In this document: positions 9,334-17,241 of the stretch, piece after piece
Numbering within the stretch: the stretch's first letter is position 1
Layout of the letters: every line of letters begins with the position of its first letter
From: Crenothrix polyspora
Lineage (GTDB): Bacteria > Pseudomonadota > Gammaproteobacteria > Methylococcales > Methylomonadaceae
Reading direction: 5' to 3'
DNA length: 34,260 nucleotides
Assembly (NCBI GenBank): GCA_945877505.1
Contig: CAMDWT010000021.1
Span: forward strand, 1-34,260
Notes under the pieces: generated by a model
Told to the model about the DNA's origin: nothing
Database searches by the model: none
What the model saw: the letters and a program-made list of their open reading frames with translations, nothing else
Made by a program: the position numbers and the translations under genes

Positions 9334-9517
9334 TGCAAAAAGACCACCAATCAAACAAGTTTGCTAATTTAAGTGCGCAGAATAGCAGTCTTTTTTATTA
9401 AAAAATAGCACCAAAGGGCAATAATATAAAGAATATGAAAAAATCCCCCGTAAGATCATTTATTTTTTGTCTTTATCACGTCGTAAGCTAACACATTGAC
9501 TAAGCCGCATTAAGATC

Positions 9518-10933
9518 CTAATGGTAAATTGCGGGTAAACAAATTTTAAAACACGCGCCACCGTTCTCATTATTGCTGATTAAAAACTCTCCACCGTGCT
9601 GATCAATAATACTCTTTGAAATTGACAGCCCCAAACCCAAGCCATCTGCTTTTGTTGAATAGAAAGGTTCACCCACTCGTCGTAATTCTTCTTCAGAAAA
9701 TCCAGGTCCAGTATCACTTATTGTAATTATAATCAGGTCTTTTATAAGCTCTACAGAAATAATAAGCTTACGCAATTTTTCGTGTTGTAACACCTCTATA
9801 GCATTACGATAGACATTCAACAATACTTGGGACAGTTGAATAGCGTCTCCTTTTACATACAACTCACGCTCATCAAGATCAAAAACAATAGCGACACGAT
9901 GAATCAGCGCATCGCCTTTAATATACTTAGCGGTATCACGAACCAGTTTGCCGACCTGAACCAGATCAATTTCTAGAGCTGCTGGCCTTATAAATCCACG
10001 AATCCTTTCAATGATCAAATTGGCTCGGCGAGTATTGTGAATGATTTTTTCTAAAATATTTTGTAGTTGAAAAGGCTTGAGCAAGCCTTTATTAATCCCT
10101 TCTTTAGCTATCTGAGCATTAGCCAAAATAGCCGTTAATGGTTGGTTAAGCTCATGCCCCAACGAGGCAGACATTGCACCCAGACTACGCTGACGATCCA
10201 ACTGAGCGATCACTTGCTGACTTTGATGAATGACCGCTAATTTATCGGTTTTTACCTTAGTTTCATTTCTTATTAGCCGATCCAGCGTCATACCAATATA
10301 ACCAAAATGCGTCGCTATTGAACTCATTACACCAATAATACCAATCTGAACCGTCATTACACTGGCGATCATAGTATCGGCTGTTACCGTTCCTTTAAAC
10401 AACTCGACAAATCGGCCAAGTATAACAAGCGATGTTAAAAAATAGATCCCGAAGATAAAATAGGCATTAGAGCTAACATATCGCCGCCCAATGCGCCAAG
10501 CCAAAACAGTAATCATTATATTCATTACCGCGTTGTATAGGGTGACAAATTTTAAGCGTAACAAGCTGTCATTCATACCACTATGAATGACTTGAAAAAC
10601 CATAATAAAAACCAACGATGCAAACACCATCCAACTTATTCGCCAAGCAGGGATGGTCAGATACAAGCGTAAGCATTGAATGCGGAACAAATACCCTACA
10701 AAAAGCAAGCCGTTGGCAAACGTGTATGATGCCCACTCAGGAATACTACCGCGAAAACCAACCAATAAAAATGCGCTGCCCATAAAAAAACCACCACCAC
10801 ACCAAAGCGACACTAAACTCGAACGCTGACCATTTAATACAATCCAGGTCATAAACGGAACAATCAGGTATAGTAACCCTATGATAATAAAAGAGGTTGG
10901 TATATTAAAGAGGTTAATGGATACTAAAGGCAT
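9518..10933 (-). CDS. Polytopic membrane histidine kinase (FixL/DctB-like core)
   Basis: This 471-residue protein has about seven hydrophobic segments in residues 10-215 with no extended periplasmic domain, then a short coiled linker (about 220-250). The kinase core has LGHELNQPLTAIL (H260), the N-box YRNAIEVL (N377), DTGPGF and GLGLGLSISKS. The membrane part resembles no sensor module I can name; signals could be membrane-derived or come from a small ligand. From the active His to the C-terminal LP motif the core aligns without gaps to the neighbouring MASE1-CHASE kinase (same spacing to the N-box, G1 and G2 boxes), so the two are paralogues. It starts 6 bp after the stop of a REC-only response regulator, which is its likely partner, and ATG 10933 is the natural start. 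Confidence 0.88.
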   Translation of the reverse strand: MPLVSINLFNIPTSFIIIGLLYLIVPFMTWIVLNGQRSSLVSLWCGGGFFMGSAFLLVGFRGSIPEWASYTFANGLLFVGYLFRIQCLRLYLTIPAWRISWMVFASLVFIMVFQVIHSGMNDSLLRLKFVTLYNAVMNIMITVLAWRIGRRYVSSNAYFIFGIYFLTSLVILGRFVELFKGTVTADTMIASVMTVQIGIIGVMSSIATHFGYIGMTLDRLIRNETKVKTDKLAVIHQSQQVIAQLDRQRSLGAMSASLGHELNQPLTAILANAQIAKEGINKGLLKPFQLQNILEKIIHNTRRANLIIERIRGFIRPAALEIDLVQVGKLVRDTAKYIKGDALIHRVAIVFDLDERELYVKGDAIQLSQVLLNVYRNAIEVLQHEKLRKLIISVELIKDLIIITISDTGPGFSEEELRRVGEPFYSTKADGLGLGLSISKSIIDQHGGEFLISNNENGGACFKICLPAIYH

Positions 10934-10939
10934 GCTGTA

Positions 10940-11326
10940 TTAATTTAATGATTCAAACAAGATGCTTTCAATTATATCCAAATCGAAGGGTTTTCTCATA
11001 AAAGACACTCCCGAAGGCAAGTCCCCCAAACTTTGGATTTCATCATGACGTAAGGCAGTCACTAAAATTATAGGTAAAGCTGGAAATTTAACCCGTAACT
11101 TAGTTGCCAATTGTATGCCATTGATGCCAGGTAGATTAATATCAAAAATCGCTGCATCCAAACATCTGCTTATATTAACCGGACTACTCGCCTTATTCTC
11201 ATTATTTTTCAACCACGCCAATAAGCTTTCACCTGAGTCATGAACTGTTGTAGCACGACCTAGCATTTCTAACCATGTTTTAAGGGCATCCGCTATTTCC
11301 AGATCATCATCAACAATGGCAATCAT
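10940..11326 (-). CDS. Stand-alone receiver-domain response regulator
   Basis: This 128-residue CheY-like protein is a receiver domain with nothing after it: acidic pocket IVDDDLE, phospho-acceptor D62 in FDINLPG, T90 in LVTALRH and K112 in MRKPFD. All residues needed for phosphorylation are present, and there is no DNA-binding or enzymatic output. It is the first gene of a unit with the multi-TM kinase 6 bp downstream. Such proteins act through protein contacts, as phosphate sinks, or as intermediates in a relay. Because a second kinase with a FixJ-like regulator follows on the same strand, it may tune phosphate flow between the two cassettes (inference). The upstream sequence has no clear Shine-Dalgarno, so the start at ATG 11326 rests on the beta-1 strand beginning there. 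Confidence 0.9.
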   Translation of the reverse strand: MIAIVDDDLEIADALKTWLEMLGRATTVHDSGESLLAWLKNNENKASSPVNISRCLDAAIFDINLPGINGIQLATKLRVKFPALPIILVTALRHDEIQSLGDLPSGVSFMRKPFDLDIIESILFESLN

Positions 11327-11388
11327 AAAGGGTTTTTTAACTTTGGTTGGTTGCTATCAGCACGCATTAAAATCTCCACTGCTAGAAG

Positions 11389-11411
11389 TTTAAGGGTTAA
11401 CAACCCTTAAA
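11389..11411. terminator. Perfect 10-bp inverted repeat (hairpin or operator)
   Basis: TTTAAGGGTT and AACCCTTAAA flank a 3-base loop (AAC) in the gap between the arsS stop and the REC-only regulator start. It lies about 70 bp past arsS and about 60 bp upstream of the regulator, both on the minus strand. It can fold as a terminator for the arsS unit, although the U-tract is poor. Its near-complete symmetry also fits an operator for the two-component genes. Confidence 0.45.
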
Positions 11412-11478
11412 AGATAAACACTGTAAACGCACATAATACTTAAACAGCATTTAGAGAGCAAAGGAATATGTCATTCGA

Positions 11479-12444
11479 TTAACCCAAAGCACCACCACAA
11501 CTGCTACCCTGACCGGCTGTGCAACCATAACAATGTTCGCGAACAGCAATCGCTTCATCGACTAAGGATATCGTCGTTAATAAATCACGTAGATGGGTTT
11601 TTTTGGGGTAATTTGCGCCAAGAGGGAGTTGTAACATTTGATTAAAATCGCAATCGTAAACATAGCCCTGCCAATCAACACTTAAGGTGTTACGACACAT
11701 TAATCCGGCCAAATTTTCTGCCCGATAATTATCTTTTAACAATTGCAGGTAATCATTAAATAAACCCTTACGTTGCAACATGCTGGCAAATCGCTGAATA
11801 GGGAGGTTAGTCATGGCAAACAGTTTATTAAATACGATGCCATAGTGCGCTTTAAGATATTGTTTGTAGTCCGCTTCCAAAACACTTTGTTCTGGGGGTA
11901 AATTGGTACCTTGCGGATTAAAAACTAGATTAAGTTCCAAGTCATTACCCACTTGACCATAACCTAACTCATTCAATTGTTTTAGCGCGGACAAACTGGC
12001 ATTAAACACACCCTTCCCTCGCTGTTTGTCGACATTATCTTCAAGATAACAGGGTAATGAAGCGGTAATGACGACTTTATTCTCAGCCAGAAACTGAGCC
12101 ATATCTATATAGCCGGGTTCTTCAAGGATAACCAAGTTGCATCGATCAATTACTTTAATATTCATCGCCCTTGCTTGCTGAACCACGTATTTAAAATGCG
12201 GGTTCATTTCCGGTGCGCCACCGGTTAAATCAAGTGTATGAATAGTCTCTTTTTGGATATAAGCAAAAACCAAATCGATGACATCCTTAGTCATTAATTC
12301 CGTTCGTTTGGGCCCCGCGCCGACATGACAATGCCTGCAACTTAAGTTACACAAATAACCCAAATTAACCTGTAATATTTCCAGAGCCGTTCTATTAATC
12401 GCTGGAAAATGACTGCGTTCAAACTGAGGCAAGACTTTTCCCAT
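11479..12444 (-). CDS. arsS: Arsenosugar biosynthesis radical SAM protein ArsS
   Basis: The N-terminal radical SAM domain carries the CxxxCxxC cluster motif in CNLSCRHCH (C32, C36, C39), then the SAM-binding region LDLTGGAPEMNPHF. The C-terminal half has the Cys-rich domain of this family: CRNTLSVDWQGYVYDCDFNQ and the tail EHCYGCTAGQGSSCGGALG (303-321). ArsS is proposed to add the 5'-deoxyadenosyl group of SAM to dimethylarsenite in arsenosugar synthesis. Some homologues use selenocysteine in the tail; here the position is TGT (C316), so this is the Cys form. Its length, 321 residues, is normal. No arsM methyltransferase is in the window. The gene starts 5 bp after a DUF3047 gene and is probably co-transcribed with it. 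Confidence 0.88.
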   Translation of the reverse strand: MGKVLPQFERSHFPAINRTALEILQVNLGYLCNLSCRHCHVGAGPKRTELMTKDVIDLVFAYIQKETIHTLDLTGGAPEMNPHFKYVVQQARAMNIKVIDRCNLVILEEPGYIDMAQFLAENKVVITASLPCYLEDNVDKQRGKGVFNASLSALKQLNELGYGQVGNDLELNLVFNPQGTNLPPEQSVLEADYKQYLKAHYGIVFNKLFAMTNLPIQRFASMLQRKGLFNDYLQLLKDNYRAENLAGLMCRNTLSVDWQGYVYDCDFNQMLQLPLGANYPKKTHLRDLLTTISLVDEAIAVREHCYGCTAGQGSSCGGALG

Positions 12445-12449
12445 AGCGG

Positions 12450-13136
12450 TTAATGGCTAGTAAAGTAAATATCGCCATAATAAGCGGTTACTTTGCCCTG
12501 AGAGTCATCGCTATCGGACATAATAGCGACTGCATCAATATAGTGAATATCTTCGCCAAACTGATGCTTTAGATCAGCCAAAATATTACGCTTCTCTGAA
12601 TACCACGTACCGGTTTTATCCTCTGATGACCTGAGTGCAATCATCGTCATTTTACCGTTAGCGCCAGCATAAGCATAAGCGTTAGGCCAAACTTTTCCGA
12701 CCGGCGAGGTAGTAGCCCAAACATAATTGAGGGCTTTAGTTTGCCAAAAAGCCGCGCCGCCATTCACAATCACATAAACCCTTGCCGCGTAATCATCTCC
12801 TGATTTCTCCTGTTCATTCAGATGATTTCCAAGTCGGTTCTCAATATGCCAACGCCAATTCATAATCGGGGTTTTAGTTAAATCTATGCGCTGCTCATTA
12901 AATAATCCTGACGCACTGCCGGTGCTTTCAGCTTTTAATACCTGGGTACCGGAAAAATCAACGAGCTTATAATTTGTCTCGCCTTTAAATTCCTTGGCCT
13001 CCCAATGTTCGAGCATTCCCGTAGAGAAAGACCCTATCATTATTTTTTGCGCGGCTATCTCAGCACCCACACCTGAATTTAAAACCATTAAAACAGAGAC
13101 GATTGATAACTTACTAAATGAGCGCATTAAATACAT
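12450..13136 (-). CDS. DUF3047 family exported protein
   Basis: This 228-residue protein begins with a Sec signal peptide (FSKLSIVSVLMVLNSGVGA). The rest matches the DUF3047 family, a beta-rich domain of unknown function: LFNEQRIDLTKTP, MNWRWHIEN, DDYAARVYVIV, LNYVWATTSPVG, and IDAVAIMSDSDDSQG with AYYGDIYF near the end. It should be periplasmic. ATG 13136 is preceded by AGGA five bases upstream, which fixes the start over the second Met at 13127. ArsS follows after 5 bp. The family's biochemical role is not established, so any link to arsenosugars rests only on gene order. Confidence 0.85.
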   Translation of the reverse strand: MYLMRSFSKLSIVSVLMVLNSGVGAEIAAQKIMIGSFSTGMLEHWEAKEFKGETNYKLVDFSGTQVLKAESTGSASGLFNEQRIDLTKTPIMNWRWHIENRLGNHLNEQEKSGDDYAARVYVIVNGGAAFWQTKALNYVWATTSPVGKVWPNAYAYAGANGKMTMIALRSSEDKTGTWYSEKRNILADLKHQFGEDIHYIDAVAIMSDSDDSQGKVTAYYGDIYFTSH

Positions 13137-13244
13137 TTCCTGTTATTAAAAAATCTATTGTAAATAGAAAGGATTTAGCCTCTTCATGAGACATGAGCCT
13201 AAACAAGAATTATTGTAAGCACTGCACATTAAATAATGATGAAA

Positions 13245-15146
13245 TTAACGACAAATAACTTTGGGCTCTTGATAACGCCAAATTGGCCATGCAAGTATTA
13301 ACAGACTCCCCAGCCACCCCAGTAATTGTTGGTTTGTTATCGTATAGACAAAACTTATCCAAACTCTTTCGCCGAGATTTGGATAGTTCTCAATAAAATC
13401 ATGCCCAATGATAAAGGCATAAGCCTCACCTGCTACCATCGCAAAAACCATAAACAGCAGCGCATAAGCAGAAAGTCTAAAAGGCATTAATAAAAGACCG
13501 CCTGTAATCACCATTGCCCATCCCATTAATTGGCTAAAATTAGTTACAACCATAAATGTCGCATAAATCCTGTCAATAAATAGAGGGTAAGCTTGCTCAT
13601 AATTTGAGTTATGCATAATAAAGTCCATTTCTATACCGATTAAAACTAAGCCTGTTAACACCAAGAATAAACTGACTTTTTTAAGTCCTGACAAGGAAAA
13701 GGTTTGCTCACCAAAAAAATCATTAATGGCCTGCGCAGATAATAACTTGTTACCTTTCACACCATAATGGCTCAGCATAAAGCCTAGCATGCCAAAAACA
13801 GGTACATAGGTAATGGAATAAGGCATACTTAAATAACGACCATTTAACACGAGAGCTTGAGATTTATAAAGTGCAATAGCCGCGAAAGTCAGCATTAAAT
13901 ATCGGATCCAAATACCGCTTTTTTTACTTAGATTATTCCGCAATAAATCAAGCGTTTGCCGCAGAATCAGCCCACCTAATAACACGCTCAAAGCACCCAA
14001 TAATAAAGCATGAATACGCTCAATTAAGCTGTAACTGGTATACCAATGATCACCGACCTGATTAACCAGCAACGCACTTAGCAATTGCGTAAAGCCAAGG
14101 AAAACCAATAACCTCAAAGACGTTAGCTTTAAGATACTTTTACTGAACACGCATACTGTAAATAATGATAACAATCCCGCATAAAATAAACGTTCCATCC
14201 AAAAAGGATTGGCGATCACTTTGCCAGTCAAAGGAAATACCAGCTCGCGATTTGCAGAATATAAACCCCAATTAGCACCCACCACACCTTCAAGCTGACT
14301 TTTCCATGGCTGATTAAAGGCCTCAACTACATTGTAATCAAATCCATTTTTATGCGCTAATTGCACTAAAGAGCGAATAAATTTAGCTTCATTAATAACG
14401 CTAGGCACAGCCCACCCTCGCTGACGCCCAGCACTAGGCCAACCTGACTCCCCAATTAAAATTGGTTTTCCTGGATAAGCGTCTCGTATTTTTTGGTAAT
14501 TCTTTTCAATATGTGCAGCCGTATCTTCGATTTTTAATGGCTCATCTTCCCAGTACGGCAAAATATGTACTGTAAAAAAATCAACTTCTTTGGCTATTTC
14601 TGGATAACGTATATAAAAAGACCATACGTCCGCATAAGAAACGGGTTGTTTTATCGACTGCTTAACTTGACGAATATACTTAAGGAGCTGTTCTGGCTTT
14701 AACTCGCCCCTAAGTAACACTTCATTACCGACGATGACCCGTTTGATAACGTCTGGATATTGATTTGCTAACTTTATTAATTGATCAACTTCTGCCTGAT
14801 TTTCTTCCGCCATTGTCATGCCGCCTATCCAAGCCCCTTGGATGACATTGACACCATATTTCTGAGCAATGGACGCAACATTAGTAAGACCGCGCGTACT
14901 CGCATAAGTCCGAATCGTGCGCGCCTCTCCCGCCAGCAGTTTTATATCTTCTTCAATCTGTTCAGAGGTGGGAAACACCTCAGTCAAAGGGCTTTGACCT
15001 TCTCTAAACGGTGCAAATGAAACACTACTGATTTTACCTTCTGGAACATCAGGCCCTGCATCTTGGGGTAAATTACTTATCCAAGCCAATAAACCATTAA
15101 AAGCTACCACGACTAAAAGGAACAAAATGAGTCTAGAAATTTTCAT
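13245..15146 (-). CDS. GH17 beta-1,3-glucan enzyme fused to a polytopic membrane domain
   Basis: This 633-residue protein has an N-terminal anchor (6-24), a periplasmic glycoside hydrolase family 17 domain (about 38-310), and a C-terminal region of roughly ten hydrophobic segments (315-625). The catalytic pair is present: E142 in VIVGNEVLLRG as acid/base and E233 in LIGESGWPS as nucleophile. Bacterial GH17 enzymes cut or transfer beta-1,3-glucan chains and often sit with or are fused to GT2 glucan synthases. Here there is no GT2 domain, and the membrane part has no motif I know, so it could be a transport or anchoring module. A role in making or remodelling an exported or cyclic beta-glucan is the likeliest reading. 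The gene is flanked by gaps of about 110-130 bp and may be its own unit. Confidence 0.85.
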   Translation of the reverse strand: MKISRLILFLLVVVAFNGLLAWISNLPQDAGPDVPEGKISSVSFAPFREGQSPLTEVFPTSEQIEEDIKLLAGEARTIRTYASTRGLTNVASIAQKYGVNVIQGAWIGGMTMAEENQAEVDQLIKLANQYPDVIKRVIVGNEVLLRGELKPEQLLKYIRQVKQSIKQPVSYADVWSFYIRYPEIAKEVDFFTVHILPYWEDEPLKIEDTAAHIEKNYQKIRDAYPGKPILIGESGWPSAGRQRGWAVPSVINEAKFIRSLVQLAHKNGFDYNVVEAFNQPWKSQLEGVVGANWGLYSANRELVFPLTGKVIANPFWMERLFYAGLLSLFTVCVFSKSILKLTSLRLLVFLGFTQLLSALLVNQVGDHWYTSYSLIERIHALLLGALSVLLGGLILRQTLDLLRNNLSKKSGIWIRYLMLTFAAIALYKSQALVLNGRYLSMPYSITYVPVFGMLGFMLSHYGVKGNKLLSAQAINDFFGEQTFSLSGLKKVSLFLVLTGLVLIGIEMDFIMHNSNYEQAYPLFIDRIYATFMVVTNFSQLMGWAMVITGGLLLMPFRLSAYALLFMVFAMVAGEAYAFIIGHDFIENYPNLGERVWISFVYTITNQQLLGWLGSLLILAWPIWRYQEPKVICR

Positions 15147-15275
15147 AATAAAACGATCAGCACTATTTGATTAAATAAAAGAAAAATTGAAATGTTTGCT
15201 TTTTCTATGAGCGGCGTTCATAAAATAAACATAGCCTCTTTAAACACTTCATTAAAAACGGATGCCATTAGCGCA

Positions 15276-15830
15276 TTAACCGACTCTTGCAAACAAATGA
15301 TAACCCACTTCACCAGCGACTTTACTTTTTAACAAACGCCAGTTTTCAGGTATCCCCTCAAGTTTCAAGGTACTTTCTACTTCAACATAGATTTTTGCAT
15401 GTTTGCTTAACCAACTTTTATCTTCCAACCATTGGCAAGTCTGAGCGGCCAAGCCCATCGCAAAAGGGGGGTCGATAAAAATCACATCAAAAGTCTCCGC
15501 TTCGCCAGCCAGATAACGCATCACATCTGATTGAACAATCTTTACTTGCTCAGCCGCCAATGCAATGGCGTTTTCTTTTAACGCTCGACAAGCTAACGTA
15601 TTATTTTCTACCTGAGTGACTGACTTTGCACCTCTGGAAGCCGCCTCAAAACCCAAAGCACCACTACCGGCATATAAATCCAGACATCTACTCGCTATGA
15701 TGTCATCACGCAACCAATTAAATAGTGTTTCTCGCACTCGAACCGGTGTTGGCCTTAATCCTGGCGCATCTATAAAGGTTATACAGCGACTACGCCAATC
15801 GCCACCTATTATTCTCAATTTATTTGACAC
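15276..15830 (-). CDS. rsmD: 16S rRNA (guanine(966)-N(2))-methyltransferase RsmD
   Basis: This 184-residue protein shows all RsmD hallmarks: the N-terminal RIIGGDWRSR and RPTPVRVRETLFNWL, the SAM-binding loop CLDLYAGSGALGFEAASRGA, and the catalytic motif FIDPPF. It methylates N2 of G966 in 16S rRNA of the small subunit. Translation begins at a GTG (15830), inside the last codons of the upstream M16 peptidase gene, an overlap of 11 bp. This points to translational coupling, and the peptidase-rsmD pairing is common in gammaproteobacteria. Length and motifs are ordinary. The gene after rsmD (GH17) starts about 130 bp away and looks unrelated. Confidence 0.95.
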   Translation of the reverse strand: MSNKLRIIGGDWRSRCITFIDAPGLRPTPVRVRETLFNWLRDDIIASRCLDLYAGSGALGFEAASRGAKSVTQVENNTLACRALKENAIALAAEQVKIVQSDVMRYLAGEAETFDVIFIDPPFAMGLAAQTCQWLEDKSWLSKHAKIYVEVESTLKLEGIPENWRLLKSKVAGEVGYHLFARVG

Positions 15831-17241
15831 TTTTGCTTGCCACCTGTCCCACTGTAATCGTTTGAAGTAACGCTGGTTTTACGCGACGCTTAAAGGCGTC
15901 AGCAATAGAAGTAACACTGACCTCTTCAACTTTTTGTTGAAACGTATCAAGGTAATCCAAGGGCATCTCATAAAAACCAATCATTGAAACATAGTTGGCT
16001 AATTTTTTATTAGTATCAAAACGCATAGCAAAACCACCGGTGATATTTTTCTTTGCAGCGGTCAACTCGGCTTCAGTAGGGCCTTTATTAATAAAATCTG
16101 TCAACGTTTGATTCAGCACCTGCAAAGCTTCCGTTGTTTGATCATTACGTGTTTGTAAGCTAATCAAAAAGGGTCCTGGCTTCATCATCGGTATAAAGTT
16201 ACTGGAAGCGCTATACGCTAAACCACGCTTTTCACGTACTTCATCAAATAATTTAGAAACCAAACCACTCCCACCCAAAATATGGTTACCCACATAAAGA
16301 TTAAAATAATCAGGATCCTTACGATAACTACCCGGCAAGCCTACTAAAACATGCGTTTGTGAGGAAGGAAACTCAATATGCTGCTGTAATGCCTTAATCG
16401 GCATTTCTACCTCAGGCAATCTGTCGGCTTTTTTGCCAACGGGCAATCCCGCCAGTAACTTTTCTACCGTTTGTTTAGCCTGCTGTTCGGATAAATTACC
16501 CACTATAACGACGATCGCATTATCAGCAACATAAAATTTCTGATAAAAATGTCGCAAATCGGCACTCTTAAGATCAGAGACTGATTTAATGTCTCCTGAT
16601 TCAGGATGTGCATAGGGGTGTTTGCCATAAAGTGCTTTATAAAAAGCAATTTTAGCCAAGGCCGCAGGCGACTCTTCCTGTTGTTGTAACCCTGCGAGGG
16701 TTCTATTCTTTTCACGCTTAAAATCAAGTTCTTTAAAAACCGGCTGGGTCAAAATGACTTGCATCGTTTCAAGGGCTTTGTCGAATAAAGGCGCATCCGT
16801 CAATGTTCGCAGTGACAAAGTGGTCATATCAATTGAACTACTTACACCAAATTGAGCACCAACACTTTCAAAGCGTTGAGCAATTTCATCAGCACTCCAT
16901 TTTCCTGCACTACTGTCCAATAAATCAGCTGTTAACGCCGCCACACCAAATTGCTGACCATCCTGCGCACTGCCCGCATCAAAAACAACTTGTATATCTA
17001 CCATGGGCAAACCTTCCGTATGCACATAATAAACACGACTACCTTGTGGGGTTTTCCAATAATCAATTTTTGCCGCCGCACTACTGTATTGACTAAATAC
17101 CACCAAAATAAAACCCAAACTTAAACCATAAAAAAAAGCAGGCTGACTTGATGCTTTTTTAGAAGCCTTATTTGAACGTGTAAAAAAATGGGTGATGCTA
17201 TCGCTAATTCGACCCACATAAGTTAAGAAGTGGATAGGCAT
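15820..17241 (-). CDS. M16B metallopeptidase-family protein, non-catalytic partner
   Basis: This 473-residue protein has about 35 polar residues, a hydrophobic segment (AFFYGLSLGFILVVFSQYSSAA), and two M16 halves. The zinc motif HxxEH is replaced: the site reads GVAALTADLLDSS, so it cannot bind the metal. The second half keeps the substrate-side motif LFDEVREKRGLAYS, with the Arg and Tyr used by M16B partner subunits. Together with the upstream protein, which has the HxxEH, it should form a heterodimeric periplasmic peptidase. Its ATG overlaps the partner's stop (TAATG), so equal translation of both is likely. The polar stretch before the hydrophobic segment makes an N-terminal membrane anchor as likely as a cleaved signal. 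Confidence 0.9.
   Translation of the reverse strand: MPIHFLTYVGRISDSITHFFTRSNKASKKASSQPAFFYGLSLGFILVVFSQYSSAAAKIDYWKTPQGSRVYYVHTEGLPMVDIQVVFDAGSAQDGQQFGVAALTADLLDSSAGKWSADEIAQRFESVGAQFGVSSSIDMTTLSLRTLTDAPLFDKALETMQVILTQPVFKELDFKREKNRTLAGLQQQEESPAALAKIAFYKALYGKHPYAHPESGDIKSVSDLKSADLRHFYQKFYVADNAIVVIVGNLSEQQAKQTVEKLLAGLPVGKKADRLPEVEMPIKALQQHIEFPSSQTHVLVGLPGSYRKDPDYFNLYVGNHILGGSGLVSKLFDEVREKRGLAYSASSNFIPMMKPGPFLISLQTRNDQTTEALQVLNQTLTDFINKGPTEAELTAAKKNITGGFAMRFDTNKKLANYVSMIGFYEMPLDYLDTFQQKVEEVSVTSIADAFKRRVKPALLQTITVGQVASKSVK

Noticed and set aside
11479-11535. Selenocysteine form of ArsS
   Set aside because: The tail position is encoded TGT (Cys), and the frame closes normally at a TAA.
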